DNA of 64,000 bases, taken from contig BCHX01000008.1 of assembly GCA_001599755.1 (NCBI GenBank), positions 1,984,001 through 2,048,000 on the forward strand. Direction: 5' to 3'. The notes beneath the pieces are model-generated. The model searched no databases. It worked only from the letters and a program-made list of their open reading frames with translations, and was not told the origin of the DNA. Each line of letters opens with the position of its first letter. Position 1 is the stretch's first letter. The stretch is from Gliomastix tumulicola. Its lineage: Eukaryota > Ascomycota > Sordariomycetes > Hypocreales > Bionectriaceae. Of this stretch, positions 32,243 through 43,783 are shown piece after piece. Position numbers and translations under genes: made by a program.

Positions 32243-34250
32243 GGTTGATTTGTCTGTTGAATGGATGGATGGGTTTTGATTTTCTGTATGTTTCTCCACT
32301 GGAGGGCGGCTAATGTTGTATTTTGGGCGGCTGTTTTTTGGACAAGGGTTGAGTACGTAGTAGTAGTAGTAGTGAAAGTTCAAGTGTCCGGACGAGGCAA
32401 AACGAGGGAAGGAGGATTTAACTGCGAGAAAAGGCCCCGGTCAGCAAGCAACTACTACCGGAAGCGTACAGCGTGTCGGCCATTCCAGACTTCCGAATGT
32501 TGACCGTTTCACTGTCCTTCGTCGGTGTGTCCATTGAGGCTGTGCCCACTATTATGGGCGGGCTCGCCATGCAGCCAATCAGAGATGCTGGATATGGCTT
32601 GGGGTTGAACTCTGAGGAGGAGCGTCCACGAGACCTTTGTCTCATTGTGGCACAGAAAATCGATGTCTCGACTGCCTGTGATCCCTCGTGTTCGGTTGCG
32701 GTTCTTCTAGAGGGGAGTCTCGACGATGCATGTGTTCTGTAGAGGAATTTACGAAGCTCTCTGCTTTGGCAGTGGACCAGTGGAATTGAGCCTCACTAAA
32801 GTGTTCGATTAGTCAGGGATTCAGGGTGGTTCCAGTGCAGTTCTCCCCAGTTGTTTTGTCTTCTCACCCACTTCCCCATTCAACAGCGAACACGGGCAAT
32901 CGGTCCTCGACCACGGTAGGCATCTTCACTCGCGCTGTGACCTATATGCTGCATCGTACGTCCACCAGACATGGACATGTACTACGTTACCCGACTCCAA
33001 AACGATCGGTTGGCTCCCAGGCGTCGCCGGCGGCTAAAAGGCCGGCCCTCAGACTGGCGTGAAACCGCTGCCGCCCAACGACAGCCAATGGATCTCGCGC
33101 CGTCTTCAAACCACAACAGCCGCCCCGACAGCGACTAAACCCACGTCTCTGGGCAAAAACACACACACAGTGGCAGGGGCCCTCCTCTTGTCCCTTTTTT
33201 GCCGCGCTCTGGCTGCCGCCCAATGCCATGAGGTCATTTCCCCTGCGGCTTCCCTCGTCGCTGAGGCTCAATCGAGGGCCATTCAAATGCCTCCACCGCA
33301 GCGCTTTCGCGGCCGGTGCAACGGCGACCATGAAACGCGCCCCAAGCCTGGATCGACTGTTTGCCTCCCAATGAGTCAATCAGAGCTGGCCCCCCCGTCT
33401 CCTCTTCGCGGACCCTGGCGTGAGGGTCAGTCCTTTGTCAGGCCAGCTTCAGGCCCAGGACGTACAGACGCTGTCGCGGACGCGCGCAGCTGAAGGACTG
33501 CCGCCGGGCTCCTCTCATGCTTGGCTCAGTACCTCGTCAGGCCTGAGTCTGGCTGCTCGGTACCTTCTGTGTAAAGAATCTGAAAAAAAGTGACAGGGAT
33601 GTGACAGGTTGTTTCTATTCTTTGCTATTCAAACAATCCCCGGAAAGCGGCTCCGTGACTCGCGAACAATAGCGTAGGTCAAGCTGGCTCGCCCTCTATT
33701 AAAGAACAGCGTGCCCGCCCCCCTCATCGAACACTGACGAACCTATTCGGATCTCCTCTGCAAATCATGGTGTTCGTTATTCAACGGTGAACAATCCTTT
33801 CCCTCTTTTCCTTTTCTTTTTTTTCCTTTCCTGTTCTGTGACCCCCAAGCAAATCTCTCCTTCTTCTTTCCTTCTCACATAGATCAAGCAACACACTTTC
33901 CTTTATAATCCTACAGCTGGCCTGTATACCGCCCCTCGCGAGGCTCTCGTCATATTTCCATCAACCGCTTCAACAACATACAGACTTTCACGCTCACGCG
34001 CAAAACGCACAAACAACACTCTTTGAAACCATCGCTTAACCGCTTCGAATATCAACTCGAATATTCACCTACTGGCCTACGTGTGCCCCCCTTCTACGAA
34101 CTTCCTACGGCAAAACAAGTCTTCTACGGAGGTAAGCTTTTACAGTGTCGTCTCGTCTCAGCGACCTCATGCTTACGCAACATGCCTACTACTCAGGCTC
34201 CCTATCGATACCCTCGTCCAAGAGACTATCCCCACGGGCTAGACCGCACC
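32243..34250. other. 2-kb divergent intergenic region with probable 5' UTR intron
   Basis: Lies between the starts of the SERF gene (minus) and the DUF7598 gene (plus). A TAG/TAC repeat (32357-32373) lies near the SERF side. A long pyrimidine tract (33797-33835) and CT-rich sequence to about 34020 look like the leader of the DUF7598 gene. A probable leader intron spans 34132-34196 (GGTAAG ... CTCAG). No coding gene is recognised. Confidence 0.5.
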
Positions 34251-35132
34251 ATGTTCGGCCTCTTTGACCTCTCCTCGTTCCGAGGCATCGGGATGATCGC
34301 CCTCCAGATCCTCCGCGGACTGACCATCATCGGCCTCGGCGCGGGCATCGCCGGATCGGTCGTCCTCATCGCCAAGGTCGACACGGGCAAATCCTACTGG
34401 TTCTTCGACGCCGTCTCGTCCACCTTCACCGTCCTCTTCTCCATCTTCTTCATCGTCACCGAGGTGCCGATGCTCAAGATGCTGAAGCGCTGGATCCGCA
34501 ACAACTGGCCGACCTTCTCCGACATGCACGGCCTTGTCTGGCTTGGCATCGCAACCATTATGATTGGCTGCACCATCCTCGGCAAGCTCACGCAGCCCTA
34601 CGCCTCGCAGAAGGAGATGGGCATGGCCATGTGGCAGCTCGTCCTCGCCGGCGGCATCCTCAACTTCGTCAACGGCGGCCTCAACATCCTGGCCTCCATC
34701 GTCTTCTGGGACCGCAAGAACAACATCAACGCCCGCGACGTCCGCGCCCACGGCTCCCTGGCCCAGAACCACAAGGACTCGTCGTCCGTCCTGCCCGGCG
34801 GGAGCTACGCCGGCAGTAGCCACCACTCCCCGTCGCTCCGCAAGGAGAAGGGCCGCAGCAGGTTCGTGTCCATGTTCTGGAAGGGGGACAGCAACGGCCA
34901 CGAGAACAACAACAGCAACGGCAACGGCGGTAAGGAGTTTGCTCGCCCCCACATCAGCGGCCCGATGCCTGCCCACCAGGACATCGAGCGGAACGCAGAC
35001 GTTGACCATGACAAGCCCCGGTCGCCCATTGATCCCACCGTCACGCGTCCCGACTCCATCTACCACCCCATCAACGGCGTGCGCAGCAGCAGCCGCTACT
35101 CCTACTCCGTGGCGAATCTGTCTCGCTTCTAG
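34251..35132 (+). CDS. Four-TM membrane protein, DUF7598 type
   Basis: Integral membrane protein of unknown function found across filamentous ascomycetes. From the ATG at 34251 it has 293 residues. Four hydrophobic helices lie near residues 14-40, 50-71, 94-112 and 126-153, with a basic KMLKRWIRNNWP loop after the second. The C-terminal ~140 residues are cytosolic-looking, Ser/Asn/Gly-rich and disordered. I chose this ATG because it has a CACC context and starts the conserved MFGLFDLSSFRG. An in-frame ATG at 34182 would add 23 residues, but it falls inside a likely leader intron (34132-34196). The family name is from memory of the pattern; the four-TM topology is visible directly. Confidence 0.8.
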   Translation: MFGLFDLSSFRGIGMIALQILRGLTIIGLGAGIAGSVVLIAKVDTGKSYWFFDAVSSTFTVLFSIFFIVTEVPMLKMLKRWIRNNWPTFSDMHGLVWLGIATIMIGCTILGKLTQPYASQKEMGMAMWQLVLAGGILNFVNGGLNILASIVFWDRKNNINARDVRAHGSLAQNHKDSSSVLPGGSYAGSSHHSPSLRKEKGRSRFVSMFWKGDSNGHENNNSNGNGGKEFARPHISGPMPAHQDIERNADVDHDKPRSPIDPTVTRPDSIYHPINGVRSSSRYSYSVANLSRF

Positions 35133-36253
35133 GGGGTCACGTTCGGTCGAAAAAAAAATATGTCGACTCTTCTGGCACAGATTGCATGGGGCACTGGACG
35201 GAGGGGTCTGGGGGAGTTTGGGAGTATCAACCAGGGAAGGTTAGGGTTTTCATGATATAATTACTTGCTGGCTTGTTATCCTCTGCAGATTGGCCATTCA
35301 CATATCAGGCAAATGACAATTATTTTTTAAAAACATATCGCTATTTGAGGATGTGTGCCTTCGTGATAATTATCTGCCGTTCAACCTGCTGGGCCAGCCC
35401 TCACGTGACTGTATTGTATGACCCACTCGTGTCAGACAACAATGGAGGCTACCAATCGGGGGACATAAAAAGCATGATTAATAACCACTATATTTAGACT
35501 TTGTGGCGTAAACGCTTTATGTCACCTGCCTCACTACCAAATTCGTCACCTGTCACCTTCCGCAAGTCCAAACTTCTCTTCCCTCCTCCATCTGCTCCAA
35601 CCTCCCTCCAGCATCGCCATCGGCCTCGATCCGACGTAGACTGACTTCACCCGACCTAATCAATTTCCTTTTCTTCCAGACCCAGTCGTTACTGTTTCCC
35701 CCTGTTATCAGCGCAGCTCTTCGTGGGATGGTGGAGTGTTCAATGCGGACGTGACCAATTTGCTTGTGCCCCCCCCCCCCCCCTCGCCGGCTCTGGACTT
35801 GGATGCTGGACTGGATCCCTGGAGGGACTGCTGGGCACGACGCGCGTGCGTGAAGAACAAGAGAAGCAAAAAGACACACAAAGAACGGGAAGGAGGCCAG
35901 AAGATTGGAATAAAGCATACCAAGTTAAATACTTCGTTGATTGTTGAAGTGTGCCCTCACTTGTCTGCTTTTCTATTCTCTCTCTCTCTCTCTCTCTTTT
36001 CCTCTCGCAGACTCGCAGCCACGCGACTTTTCTTTGCAGAGGGGACAGACAGCCGTCGGCCTCGTGCGCCGCCTTTGTTGGGATTTGGGTGAGGCAGTTT
36101 CGCCATTGTTCTTATCGGAGCATTAGCGCCGAGCTCTTTCTGTACGACCCGACACTTGATTGTTGCCGCGTTCCCGCTTGCGCAGCTTCGCCAAACAATC
36201 CCGCTGGACACTTCGAACAGCCGACCGAGATATACGATCGAGAACGAGACAAG
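35133..36253. other. Intergenic region and PCF11 leader
   Basis: The first part is AT-rich 3' flank of the DUF7598 gene. It contains a 15-base C run (35769-35783) and a TC repeat (35977-35996). The remainder to 36253 is probably the PCF11 promoter and leader. Short overlapping open frames show no similarity. Confidence 0.5.
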
Positions 36254-38581
36254 ATGACGACCGAGGCAGACGAGGTCGCGGAGGATTACCGCCTCGCGCT
36301 CGAGGACCTCAATGCGAACATGCGATTCGAGATTAGCAACCTGACGGTCATCGCCCGCGAGAACACGGAGCACGCGCTTGTCATCGCGCAAGTGCTGGAA
36401 AAACATATCCTGAAGGTAGGTGGTGGTCCCCTTGATGGAGAGACGGTGCTGCGGCTGTGTGCTGCGGCAGCTTGCCAATGCCTCTCTCCCAGACAGCACG
36501 CGATCACGGGGCTAACAGACGGAGTAGACCGCCCCGAGCAAGAAACTGCCCGCATTGTACGTGCTCGACTCCATCGTCAAGAACGTCGGGACGCCCTACA
36601 CGTTGTACTTTGGCCGAAATATATTTAAGACTTTCATGGAGGCATACACCGTGGTCGACAACGGCACACGTAAGAGGATGGAGGAGATGCTCAAGACGTG
36701 GAAGCAGCCCGTGGCAGGGTCCATGGATACGCGGCCCGTCTTCTCGACCGATCTCGTCCGGCCGATCGAGAACGCGCTTATGAAGGCCAAGGCGGCGATG
36801 ATGCCGCAGGCGCAGGGACATCTGCCGGGGAGGCCTAGATCTTCGGCGCCTCCCCATCGCGAGACGCCGACGCCCCCGGGCGTTCGGCTGGGCACGCCTG
36901 GTGTCAACCAGTACGCGAACGGTGGTCAGCCATCTGCGTACCACGGCCAATACAATCATGTGCGTCCACCGCCTCCGCCCCCTTTCTTTGTTGTCTACTA
37001 CCAAGACAGATATACTGACATCCCGCCCCCTTGGCAGCCTCATTCACAGCAGACCACCCCTCAGCCTACAACCCCCTTCCAACCCCCCCAAGCAAACCCC
37101 TATGGATCATTCGCGGCGCCAGGAAATGGCGTAGACACCCTGAACAATGACATCCATAACCTAATTGCCGCCGTGAGAGCCGAGGTGGCGCACAACCCTC
37201 TTGATGCTAGTCTGCACACCAGGTTAGGAGCGCTGATGGATCTGCAACGCATTGTACAAAGCACAAGTCTGCCCCCAGATCAGCTTGAGCTCATTAGAAA
37301 ACAAGTAACTGATCTCGCTTCCGTGACTCTGAGGGCGTCGTCGTCTGCCGCGGCGGCCGCCGCTCGGAAACCCACGCCTCCTCTTCCTACCGCCTTCACC
37401 CTCCCTCGCCAGCAGGCGCAGGCACCCCCCGCGCCTGCTGCCTCCTCTTCTTCCGTAGCCCCTATATCGGCGCCGGCGGCTGCCTCGTCTGTGACTCTGG
37501 ACTCGCTGCTCGGCGCCGGAGCTATGGCCGCCTTGATGGCCAGGCAGGGGTCGCAGAACTCGACGCCGCAGCCGCCGTCATCGTTCGCGAACGCAGCTAT
37601 TCGTTCGCCTCAGCCGGCCGCCGCGGAGCCTTACCGCGCGAACCCGCCGCCGCAGACACACGCGCAGTCTCAGCCACAGGCTGCGTCTTCTCTATTGGAT
37701 CAGCTCCGTGCTGCTGGTCTCCTCTCATCCGCCACTCCTCCTCAGAGCGCACCCCCAGCAGCTGCGCCTGCACCAGCACCTCTAGCGACACCGACCATCC
37801 CTTTTAATATCGCTAGCCTTCTCTCCTCGGGCGCACTAGCCTCTGCCCTGGCCAAGGTCACAAAGCCAACCTCCGGCCTGACCTCTGCCTCTCTCAAGCA
37901 ACCGTAAGTCGACACCCGTCCATCCATCCATCAACACTCACTCTCTCTCTCTCATACAACCATACTCACATAACCCGTAGATACCGTCCAGACGCCATCA
38001 CCCAGCTCTACGACGCCCTCGGCCCCCCCTGCACCCAGTGCGGCCGCCGCTTCAAGACGGACGACGAAGGGCGTCGCAGGAAGACAGCACACATGGACTG
38101 GCACTTCCGCGTGCACCAGCGCAGCGGCGAGGCGGCTAAGCGCGGGACGCACCGCAGCTGGTACGTCGACCAGCAGGACTGGCTCAAGTCGCGCGAGTCG
38201 GCCGACACGGACCACCACCACCACGGATCGTCGGCCCACGACGACGGGTCCGCGGGCGGCGGCGAGCAGGCGGACGCGGCGGCGGCGGCGGCGGACAGAC
38301 CCAAGTACATCCCCGTGCCGGACCCGTCGCGGGGCATCAACACCGTGTGTCCCATCTGCCAGGACCGGTTCGAGAACAAGTGGCTGGACACGGCGCAGGA
38401 GTGGGTGTGGCTGGACTGCGTGCTCGTCGGCGGACGGGCGTACCACGCGTCGTGCCATGCCGAGGCCACGAGAGACAGGGAGGGCACGCCGCGGAGGACG
38501 CCCGAGCCGGTGCTCGGGAAGCGCAAGGCGGAGATGGGACTGGCGTCGCCCAAGGTGCGGTCGCTGAAGACGTCGGCGTAG
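36254..38581 (+). CDS. pcf11: PCF11, pre-mRNA cleavage factor IA subunit
   Basis: Couples RNA polymerase II termination to 3' end cleavage; the N-terminal CID binds the phosphorylated CTD. Exons 36254-36415, 36528-36959, 37038-37903 and 37981-38581 encode 686 residues. The CID fills about 1-140 (VIAQVLEKHILK, LPALYVLDSIVKNVGTPYTLYF, WKQP). A Pro/Gln/Ala-rich middle follows. C-terminal zinc elements include CTQCGRRF with MDWHFRVH (about 504-532) and CPICQDRFE ... YHASCH. The second intron (36960-37037, 78 bp) is open in frame; I treat it as an intron because it has GTGCGT, TACTGAC and GGCAG and would otherwise add a Pro/Phe/Tyr stretch foreign to the linker. Without removing it the protein is 712 residues. 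The Ala run near the zinc region comes from a GCG repeat. Confidence 0.93.
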
Positions 38582-39197
38582 TATTTGTTAGCGGGATGGG
38601 ATGGATGGATGGATGGGAAAGGGACACATCTATTTTTATCACAGCAGAGAGGCCTGACTGTACAGACGCCTTGCTAAGTGCTTCAGAAGGGATGACACAG
38701 AGCTGTGTTTTGGTCCTATAAACATGTAAATAACTAATACAACATTTGCTTCAACCCGTTTATTATGTATGACACATAAGAAAGTGATCACGCTACACTG
38801 CATATCGTAAAGGGGCTATACTTGACTATGGTCTGTCCGCTAGCTAAGTATCTAGTGCGTATAAATCAAATGCTAGACAACTGCCTGGCTAACTTACCTA
38901 TACTGAATACTACCAGTAGACGTACATCGGACATGATTCTTACGAGAGACAAAGAACACACTGGGTGTGTGGTTCCGGATACTTTTGTATTGTAGAAGTG
39001 ATTCTGCCAATCTATGTCTGATACTCCTCAGCCCAGGAGAAAGAAACCATGAAAACTCCCTTGACCGCTGTGAGCTTTGAGCTTGTAATACACACAAAAA
39101 AAGACCATGCATTGTATTGTGCCTCCCTCCCTAGGCAAATTCCTCTCGGTCTCCCGAGATCTCAAAAGCTAGACCCGCGTGCGTGGCAAGGTGCTAC
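38582..39197. other. Convergent 3' region PCF11 / CM1 protein
   Basis: Between two gene ends. A GATG repeat (38599-38616) lies just after the PCF11 stop and the rest is AT-rich 3' UTR-like sequence. No gene is seen. Confidence 0.5.
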
Positions 39198-41981
39198 CTA
39201 GGCACCTTTTGGCTTCCCTCCGTTTGACCGTCCTAGGTTTAAAAGCCACTTCCTCCTGGCGCCGGTCGCCTGCCCTGCAGTAGCAGCAGCAGCAGCAGCA
39301 GCTTCTGGCTGCGCCGGGGACGGGACCTGCATCCCCGGGGCAACGACGGCCGTCTTGGGCGTGGCGGGCTCGGCCTGGGTCATGCGTGGTGTTGAGGGCG
39401 CCGGCGGCTCGCTTTCCTGTGCGCTCTCCTGCCTCTGACGTGGGTTGCGCATGATGGGGGGCGGCGTAGCTCCTGTGCGGTCCTCCTCGACGGCACCGCT
39501 CCTGGGTATCCACGTGGCCGCCTCGGGCTGCTGAGTCTGTGCTCCGTCATCTACGGCGGTCGTCGTCACCGTCGGAGATGGCTCGGCTGCTGGTACCTCT
39601 GCCGGGGAAGAAGAGTTGGACGCGGCGCCCAGTGACCGCCGCCAGAGACGCTTGAGCCCGTTCCTCGCTCCCTGGTGTCCTACGATCGGCGGGTAGTGTC
39701 CGCGCTTCTGCTCTCCGCTCGGCGGTGCCTTGGCCATCTCGGACGCAAACTGCTCCGGCGCCGGCGTCTTCATCTGCGCACGCATCTGAGCATCGTCACT
39801 ATTCCTCCTCGTATGTCGTCCGCGCCGCCGCGGCATATTCTTCCCCTTGGCCTGCTCAGCTGCCACTCTGGAGCCTGTCTGGGCTTGCATGCTAGACTGC
39901 CTTTCGGGTGCGGGCGGCGCCCTCGTGGCTCCGAACAGGGCTTGCTGAGCGGAAATCAGGTCACGCATCTGGTCGCTGTTGCTCTGGACGGTGGAAGTCG
40001 GGGCGTAGACACCATTACCAGGCCCGAACATGGCGTCCATTGCCCAGCTACCCCTGTCTGCGTCAACGGGGAAGTTGAATAGGCCCGGGGATTCGCGGCC
40101 CTTGGTTCGGGCCCCTGCTTGCCGCAGCCAGATATCGATGCTGGACTCGAGAGAGCCCTCCGAGTCTTTACTGTCCGTTGACCATCGTCGTTCCCTTCTA
40201 TTAGAGACGGTCGTCTCGTCCGCAGAGCGCGGGCGCGGGATGCTAGCGGCCTGTTGCCAGGGAAGCTGGCTGAAGACCTCCTCTCGATGCTTGTGATCGT
40301 TCGAACGAGCCACCGAGGAGCGCAGCGGCACTCCATCGGTCGGAATATCGTGCGCGCTCGCCAAGTCGTAGGAGCTGCCCTGCGACGACTGCCGATCCGT
40401 AGTCTCGCGTCTCTGCAGCAGCGTGTCGTTGGAATTTTTCATCCGACGCAGTGTTGCAGAGGAGATGGTGTCCGGCGTCGGTGGCATCCCGGGATCCTTC
40501 AGACTCACTCCGCCAGGGCTGTCTGTCATGACCTTTCGCATCTCCTCCCTCCTCTCATCTCTGGTCTTGATCCTGCTGGGTGATCCCAGCTTCTGCGTGC
40601 TGTCGGCAGCGAGGTTTCTGCTGGAATCGGACGTCCGGAGCGTGTGCCTCCTGTGCTGCGGGAAGGGGTCCGGCTTGTCGACATTCTGCAGGAGAGGACC
40701 CTCCATAACATTTGCAATTGGTTGGAAATGTCTCTGGCTATGGCCCAGCATGTGAGAGCCAGATCTCGCTGGCAACCCGGAGCCCAGAGAATGGCTGTTG
40801 CTATCGTTGTAGCTTCCTGGGCGCCCTGCGCCCCCATCGTTTTGGGACGGGCCATCCAGGGATAGAGGCTCGTCAACACTGAACGAAGCAGCCTGTGCTT
40901 CGTCCTTCTTGCCATATACGCTCACAAATGAGCTCTCGCTCAGTACACTGAGGCTGGGGCTAGCCAGCCCGGCATGCGGCTCCTTGTTCGCGTCTGGCGA
41001 CTCGTCCGCTGCCTGGTTGAGACTGATGATGCTGCCTCTGGCGCCGAGGTATACCCTCCGGAGGTTCTCAGTCCCCTCAGTCCTGTCGGACAAGAAGCTA
41101 GGCATGCGAGCGATGGCGTGAGCATCCTCTTCCAGCTTGCGGAGGTCCAATGATTTGGACCTTGGCGAGGGGACCTCCAGGGCCGTCTGTTGCTGCGCAA
41201 GGTGGCCAAAGACCCCCTCGTCTTCAATGCGGTGGACCATATCCCTCTCCTGCATCATCTGCTCCAACCTCGCCTCCAGCGTCACGATCATGGCGACAGC
41301 TTCCTCGACAGCCTTGTCCCGCTTCTCCAACTCTTCATGGAATCTCTGGTTCTCCTCCACAGCTTCGTTCCTCTCGATTTCCAGCGTTTCCACCTTCTCC
41401 TCGAGGGCACTCTGTCGCTCCCTGCGATGGTACAACTCGAGCTTGAGGTCGAAGTTCTGCTTGTGCAGTCCGGATATGACCTTCTCCATCTCCTTCAGGC
41501 CGGGCCCCTTCCCTCCCGTTTGTTCCGACCCGTTGCTAGACTGAGGCCTGTTTGCATCCGATCCCCCTGCCTTACTGGGGGACTTCTGCATGGAGGCGCT
41601 CAGATCTATGGGAGAACCCGTGTCGCCATGTGAACGGGAAGCAGAGGACCGATGGGCCTCTGCCTGACGCTGGCTTTGTAGTCTTTCTTGCAGAAAGGAA
41701 GAGACTGGATTCCCCAACTCGACGCTGCCTTCTCGGGATAGCTGTGGTGTTGGTCTCGACAGGGGCCTTGGGGAGGGTGTCGGCTTCGAGCAGGAGGCGT
41801 GGTGGTATCGATGTGTCGTATGTGCGTTGGAGAGCTTTGGAGAGGAGGTGATGAGCGACGAGGAGGAGTTGGCGCTCTGCGACATGACCCGGGAGTGGCC
41901 GGTACTCGTCGAGGATCGGGAGGCGGTTCGAGGGTAGGGAGGTCGGGACTTCTCCCGGGGTAGGTTGTGCGAGCTCTCCAT
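39198..41981 (-). CDS. CM1 (centrosomin N-terminal motif) coiled-coil protein
   Basis: Probable microtubule-organising-centre protein that recruits gamma-tubulin complexes. A single exon encodes 927 residues. The CM1 motif is at about 160-200 (GLKEMEKVISGLHKQNFDLK followed by LELYHRRE), continuing as a coiled coil to about 250. An NPVSSFLQERLQ helix at 91-102 precedes it. The remaining ~670 residues are Ser/Pro/Gln-rich and disordered, with few predicted helices, ending in a basic ARRKWLLNLGRS patch and a poly-Ala run (CTG/CAG triplets near 39283-39301). Known fungal CM1 proteins include Mto1/ApsB at septal and cytoplasmic MTOCs and Pcp1 at the spindle pole. The short coiled coil here fits neither exactly, so no symbol is given. 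Confidence 0.8.
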   Translation of the reverse strand: MESSHNLPREKSRPPYPRTASRSSTSTGHSRVMSQSANSSSSLITSSPKLSNAHTTHRYHHASCSKPTPSPRPLSRPTPQLSREGSVELGNPVSSFLQERLQSQRQAEAHRSSASRSHGDTGSPIDLSASMQKSPSKAGGSDANRPQSSNGSEQTGGKGPGLKEMEKVISGLHKQNFDLKLELYHRRERQSALEEKVETLEIERNEAVEENQRFHEELEKRDKAVEEAVAMIVTLEARLEQMMQERDMVHRIEDEGVFGHLAQQQTALEVPSPRSKSLDLRKLEEDAHAIARMPSFLSDRTEGTENLRRVYLGARGSIISLNQAADESPDANKEPHAGLASPSLSVLSESSFVSVYGKKDEAQAASFSVDEPLSLDGPSQNDGGAGRPGSYNDSNSHSLGSGLPARSGSHMLGHSQRHFQPIANVMEGPLLQNVDKPDPFPQHRRHTLRTSDSSRNLAADSTQKLGSPSRIKTRDERREEMRKVMTDSPGGVSLKDPGMPPTPDTISSATLRRMKNSNDTLLQRRETTDRQSSQGSSYDLASAHDIPTDGVPLRSSVARSNDHKHREEVFSQLPWQQAASIPRPRSADETTVSNRRERRWSTDSKDSEGSLESSIDIWLRQAGARTKGRESPGLFNFPVDADRGSWAMDAMFGPGNGVYAPTSTVQSNSDQMRDLISAQQALFGATRAPPAPERQSSMQAQTGSRVAAEQAKGKNMPRRRGRHTRRNSDDAQMRAQMKTPAPEQFASEMAKAPPSGEQKRGHYPPIVGHQGARNGLKRLWRRSLGAASNSSSPAEVPAAEPSPTVTTTAVDDGAQTQQPEAATWIPRSGAVEEDRTGATPPPIMRNPRQRQESAQESEPPAPSTPRMTQAEPATPKTAVVAPGMQVPSPAQPEAAAAAAATAGQATGARRKWLLNLGRSNGGKPKGA

Positions 41982-43783
41982 TGTTACCTGGAGGAGCTCT
42001 GTTTGTATTGAGTGTGGTGATTGTTGGTGTTATCCTGCAGCTTGGTGCGTCATACGGTGGAGGTGAGAGCGCGGAGTGTGGCTAGCATCTCGGAGAGGTG
42101 GTTGGTTGGCTGATAGTTGTGGCGTTTGCTGCAAGTATCGGCCGAGGCGTGCAGGATATCGAGGCTGGGCCGGTTGCGAGCAACGGTAGGAAGGATTATA
42201 GGAAGGATTAATCTGCAAACAGCAACGGGAAGAAGAGAGCACCAGGTGGTGTTGGAATGTCGAGGTCTCAAGCTGTCAGCGCACGACCAACCAGGACACC
42301 CACTGATCGGCTGATATGCACCCTTGGCTAAGGAATGCTCATGCTCGTGCGAGACGATGATCTTGCGTCGTCTAGGAGATCCAGAGAATGACGTTCGAGG
42401 TCATTGGCTCAGGGCTGAATCTGACGGAAAGGCGTCAATTGGGCCGTGGCGGTGGAAGAGAGTGTGAGAGAGAGGCTGGAGCTAGCTGCAGGACATGGAT
42501 AATGTGATAGGTTGTGGATGAGCCAGGGGCCAAACACGAAGTAATAGTAATAATACAGAGGCCAATCCCAGATAAGCCCGGGTGGTGCGAAGGCAAAGGA
42601 GAGCAAGGAAGAAGCAGAAGTGGTAAGAGATGTTAGGGATGGGATGGTTGGTCGTGTGCTGACGGGAGAAATGTGCCCCCTTCCAGCTTGTTCCATCAGG
42701 ACTGCCCATCAATCAATCTTTTCGCTTGGAGGGACTGGACTGCCAGCCCTGTCAACTTTTTGGCCGTTTGCTGCAGGGGGTTTATAGCGGTTGCAGTAGC
42801 GCGAGCCGGTGCTGCAGTGCCCGAAATTAGTGGCTGTGTGTCTTGCGTTAGGCGGGGATCACGGTAGACCAGAATTATAGGTGTCGCAGCAGCGTTGCCA
42901 CTAACAGAATCGACTTGGAGCTCCCGGGAGCTGGTGGCTGCCCCTGGAATTAGCGTCTGGCCGACCCAATCAGAGTCCCGACCACTACTCCGGGCGACAA
43001 GGTACCCCTGATCCACGGACGCAGTCCCGCCACCAAAAGCACCATTTCGTCACATCTGCGAACCAACAGCGGTGCGTTTTAGCAAGTGTGATGAAGCTCC
43101 TGATTCGCCCTCCCAGCCATCCTCGAACAATAGGAGTCTGATTGGAGGGGGCTGGGGGGAATTGAGATGGATAGAGGGGTAAACTCCCAATTGGACTCGA
43201 AGGACTCTGAGATAAGTCTCCCCTGGCTCGATCCCCCCCTTTTCGAGGCCGTGCAATGGCTGCCCATATCACCGCAGAACCAAATTGAAAAATTCTAGCC
43301 ATTGAGTTATAATAATAGCTTACGCCTCCCCGCCCTCAGAGACGAGACCACGGTCCTTGCCCTGTTTTACCACCGATGGTCTGGGACCGCGTGGCTCGGA
43401 GAAATGAAGGTAATGAATGTCATGGGCACGGCCCTCTTGTTCGGGGAATCACCTACGCTAACTAGGGTCGCTGGGATAGCTGAAACTGGCGGGCTGACAA
43501 TCGCCTGGATTAAAGACTGGGATCAAGTTCGCAGGCAGAACTTGGTAATAGTCTGGACTCTGGACTCTGGGATGTCTGACCATCGGCAGCTCTAATTTCG
43601 ATGATGGCAGTGCTGACATGTTACAGTCAAGTAGAAACGGGAAGCCTCTGGGACGACAAAAAGATAGCACGAGGGCTTCTTCATCACTTTAGGTAGTGCT
43701 ACTCGTAAACACGTAGACACGCATCGCCTGCCCATCCCATGATCATAAACGCCGTAATTCACATAATCAAGATACGCCGGAGG
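41982..43783. other. 1.8-kb intergenic region upstream of CM1 gene
   Basis: Holds the promoter and leader of the CM1 gene (from 41981, minus) and the 3' flank of YOS9 (ends at 43784, minus). I see short overlapping open frames without similarity, no TATA box, no repeat of note and no RNA gene. Confidence 0.45.

Noticed and set aside
33059..33493. 144-codon plus-strand open frame upstream of the DUF7598 gene
   Set aside because: Low-complexity translation, no family, overlapping minus frames of similar length.
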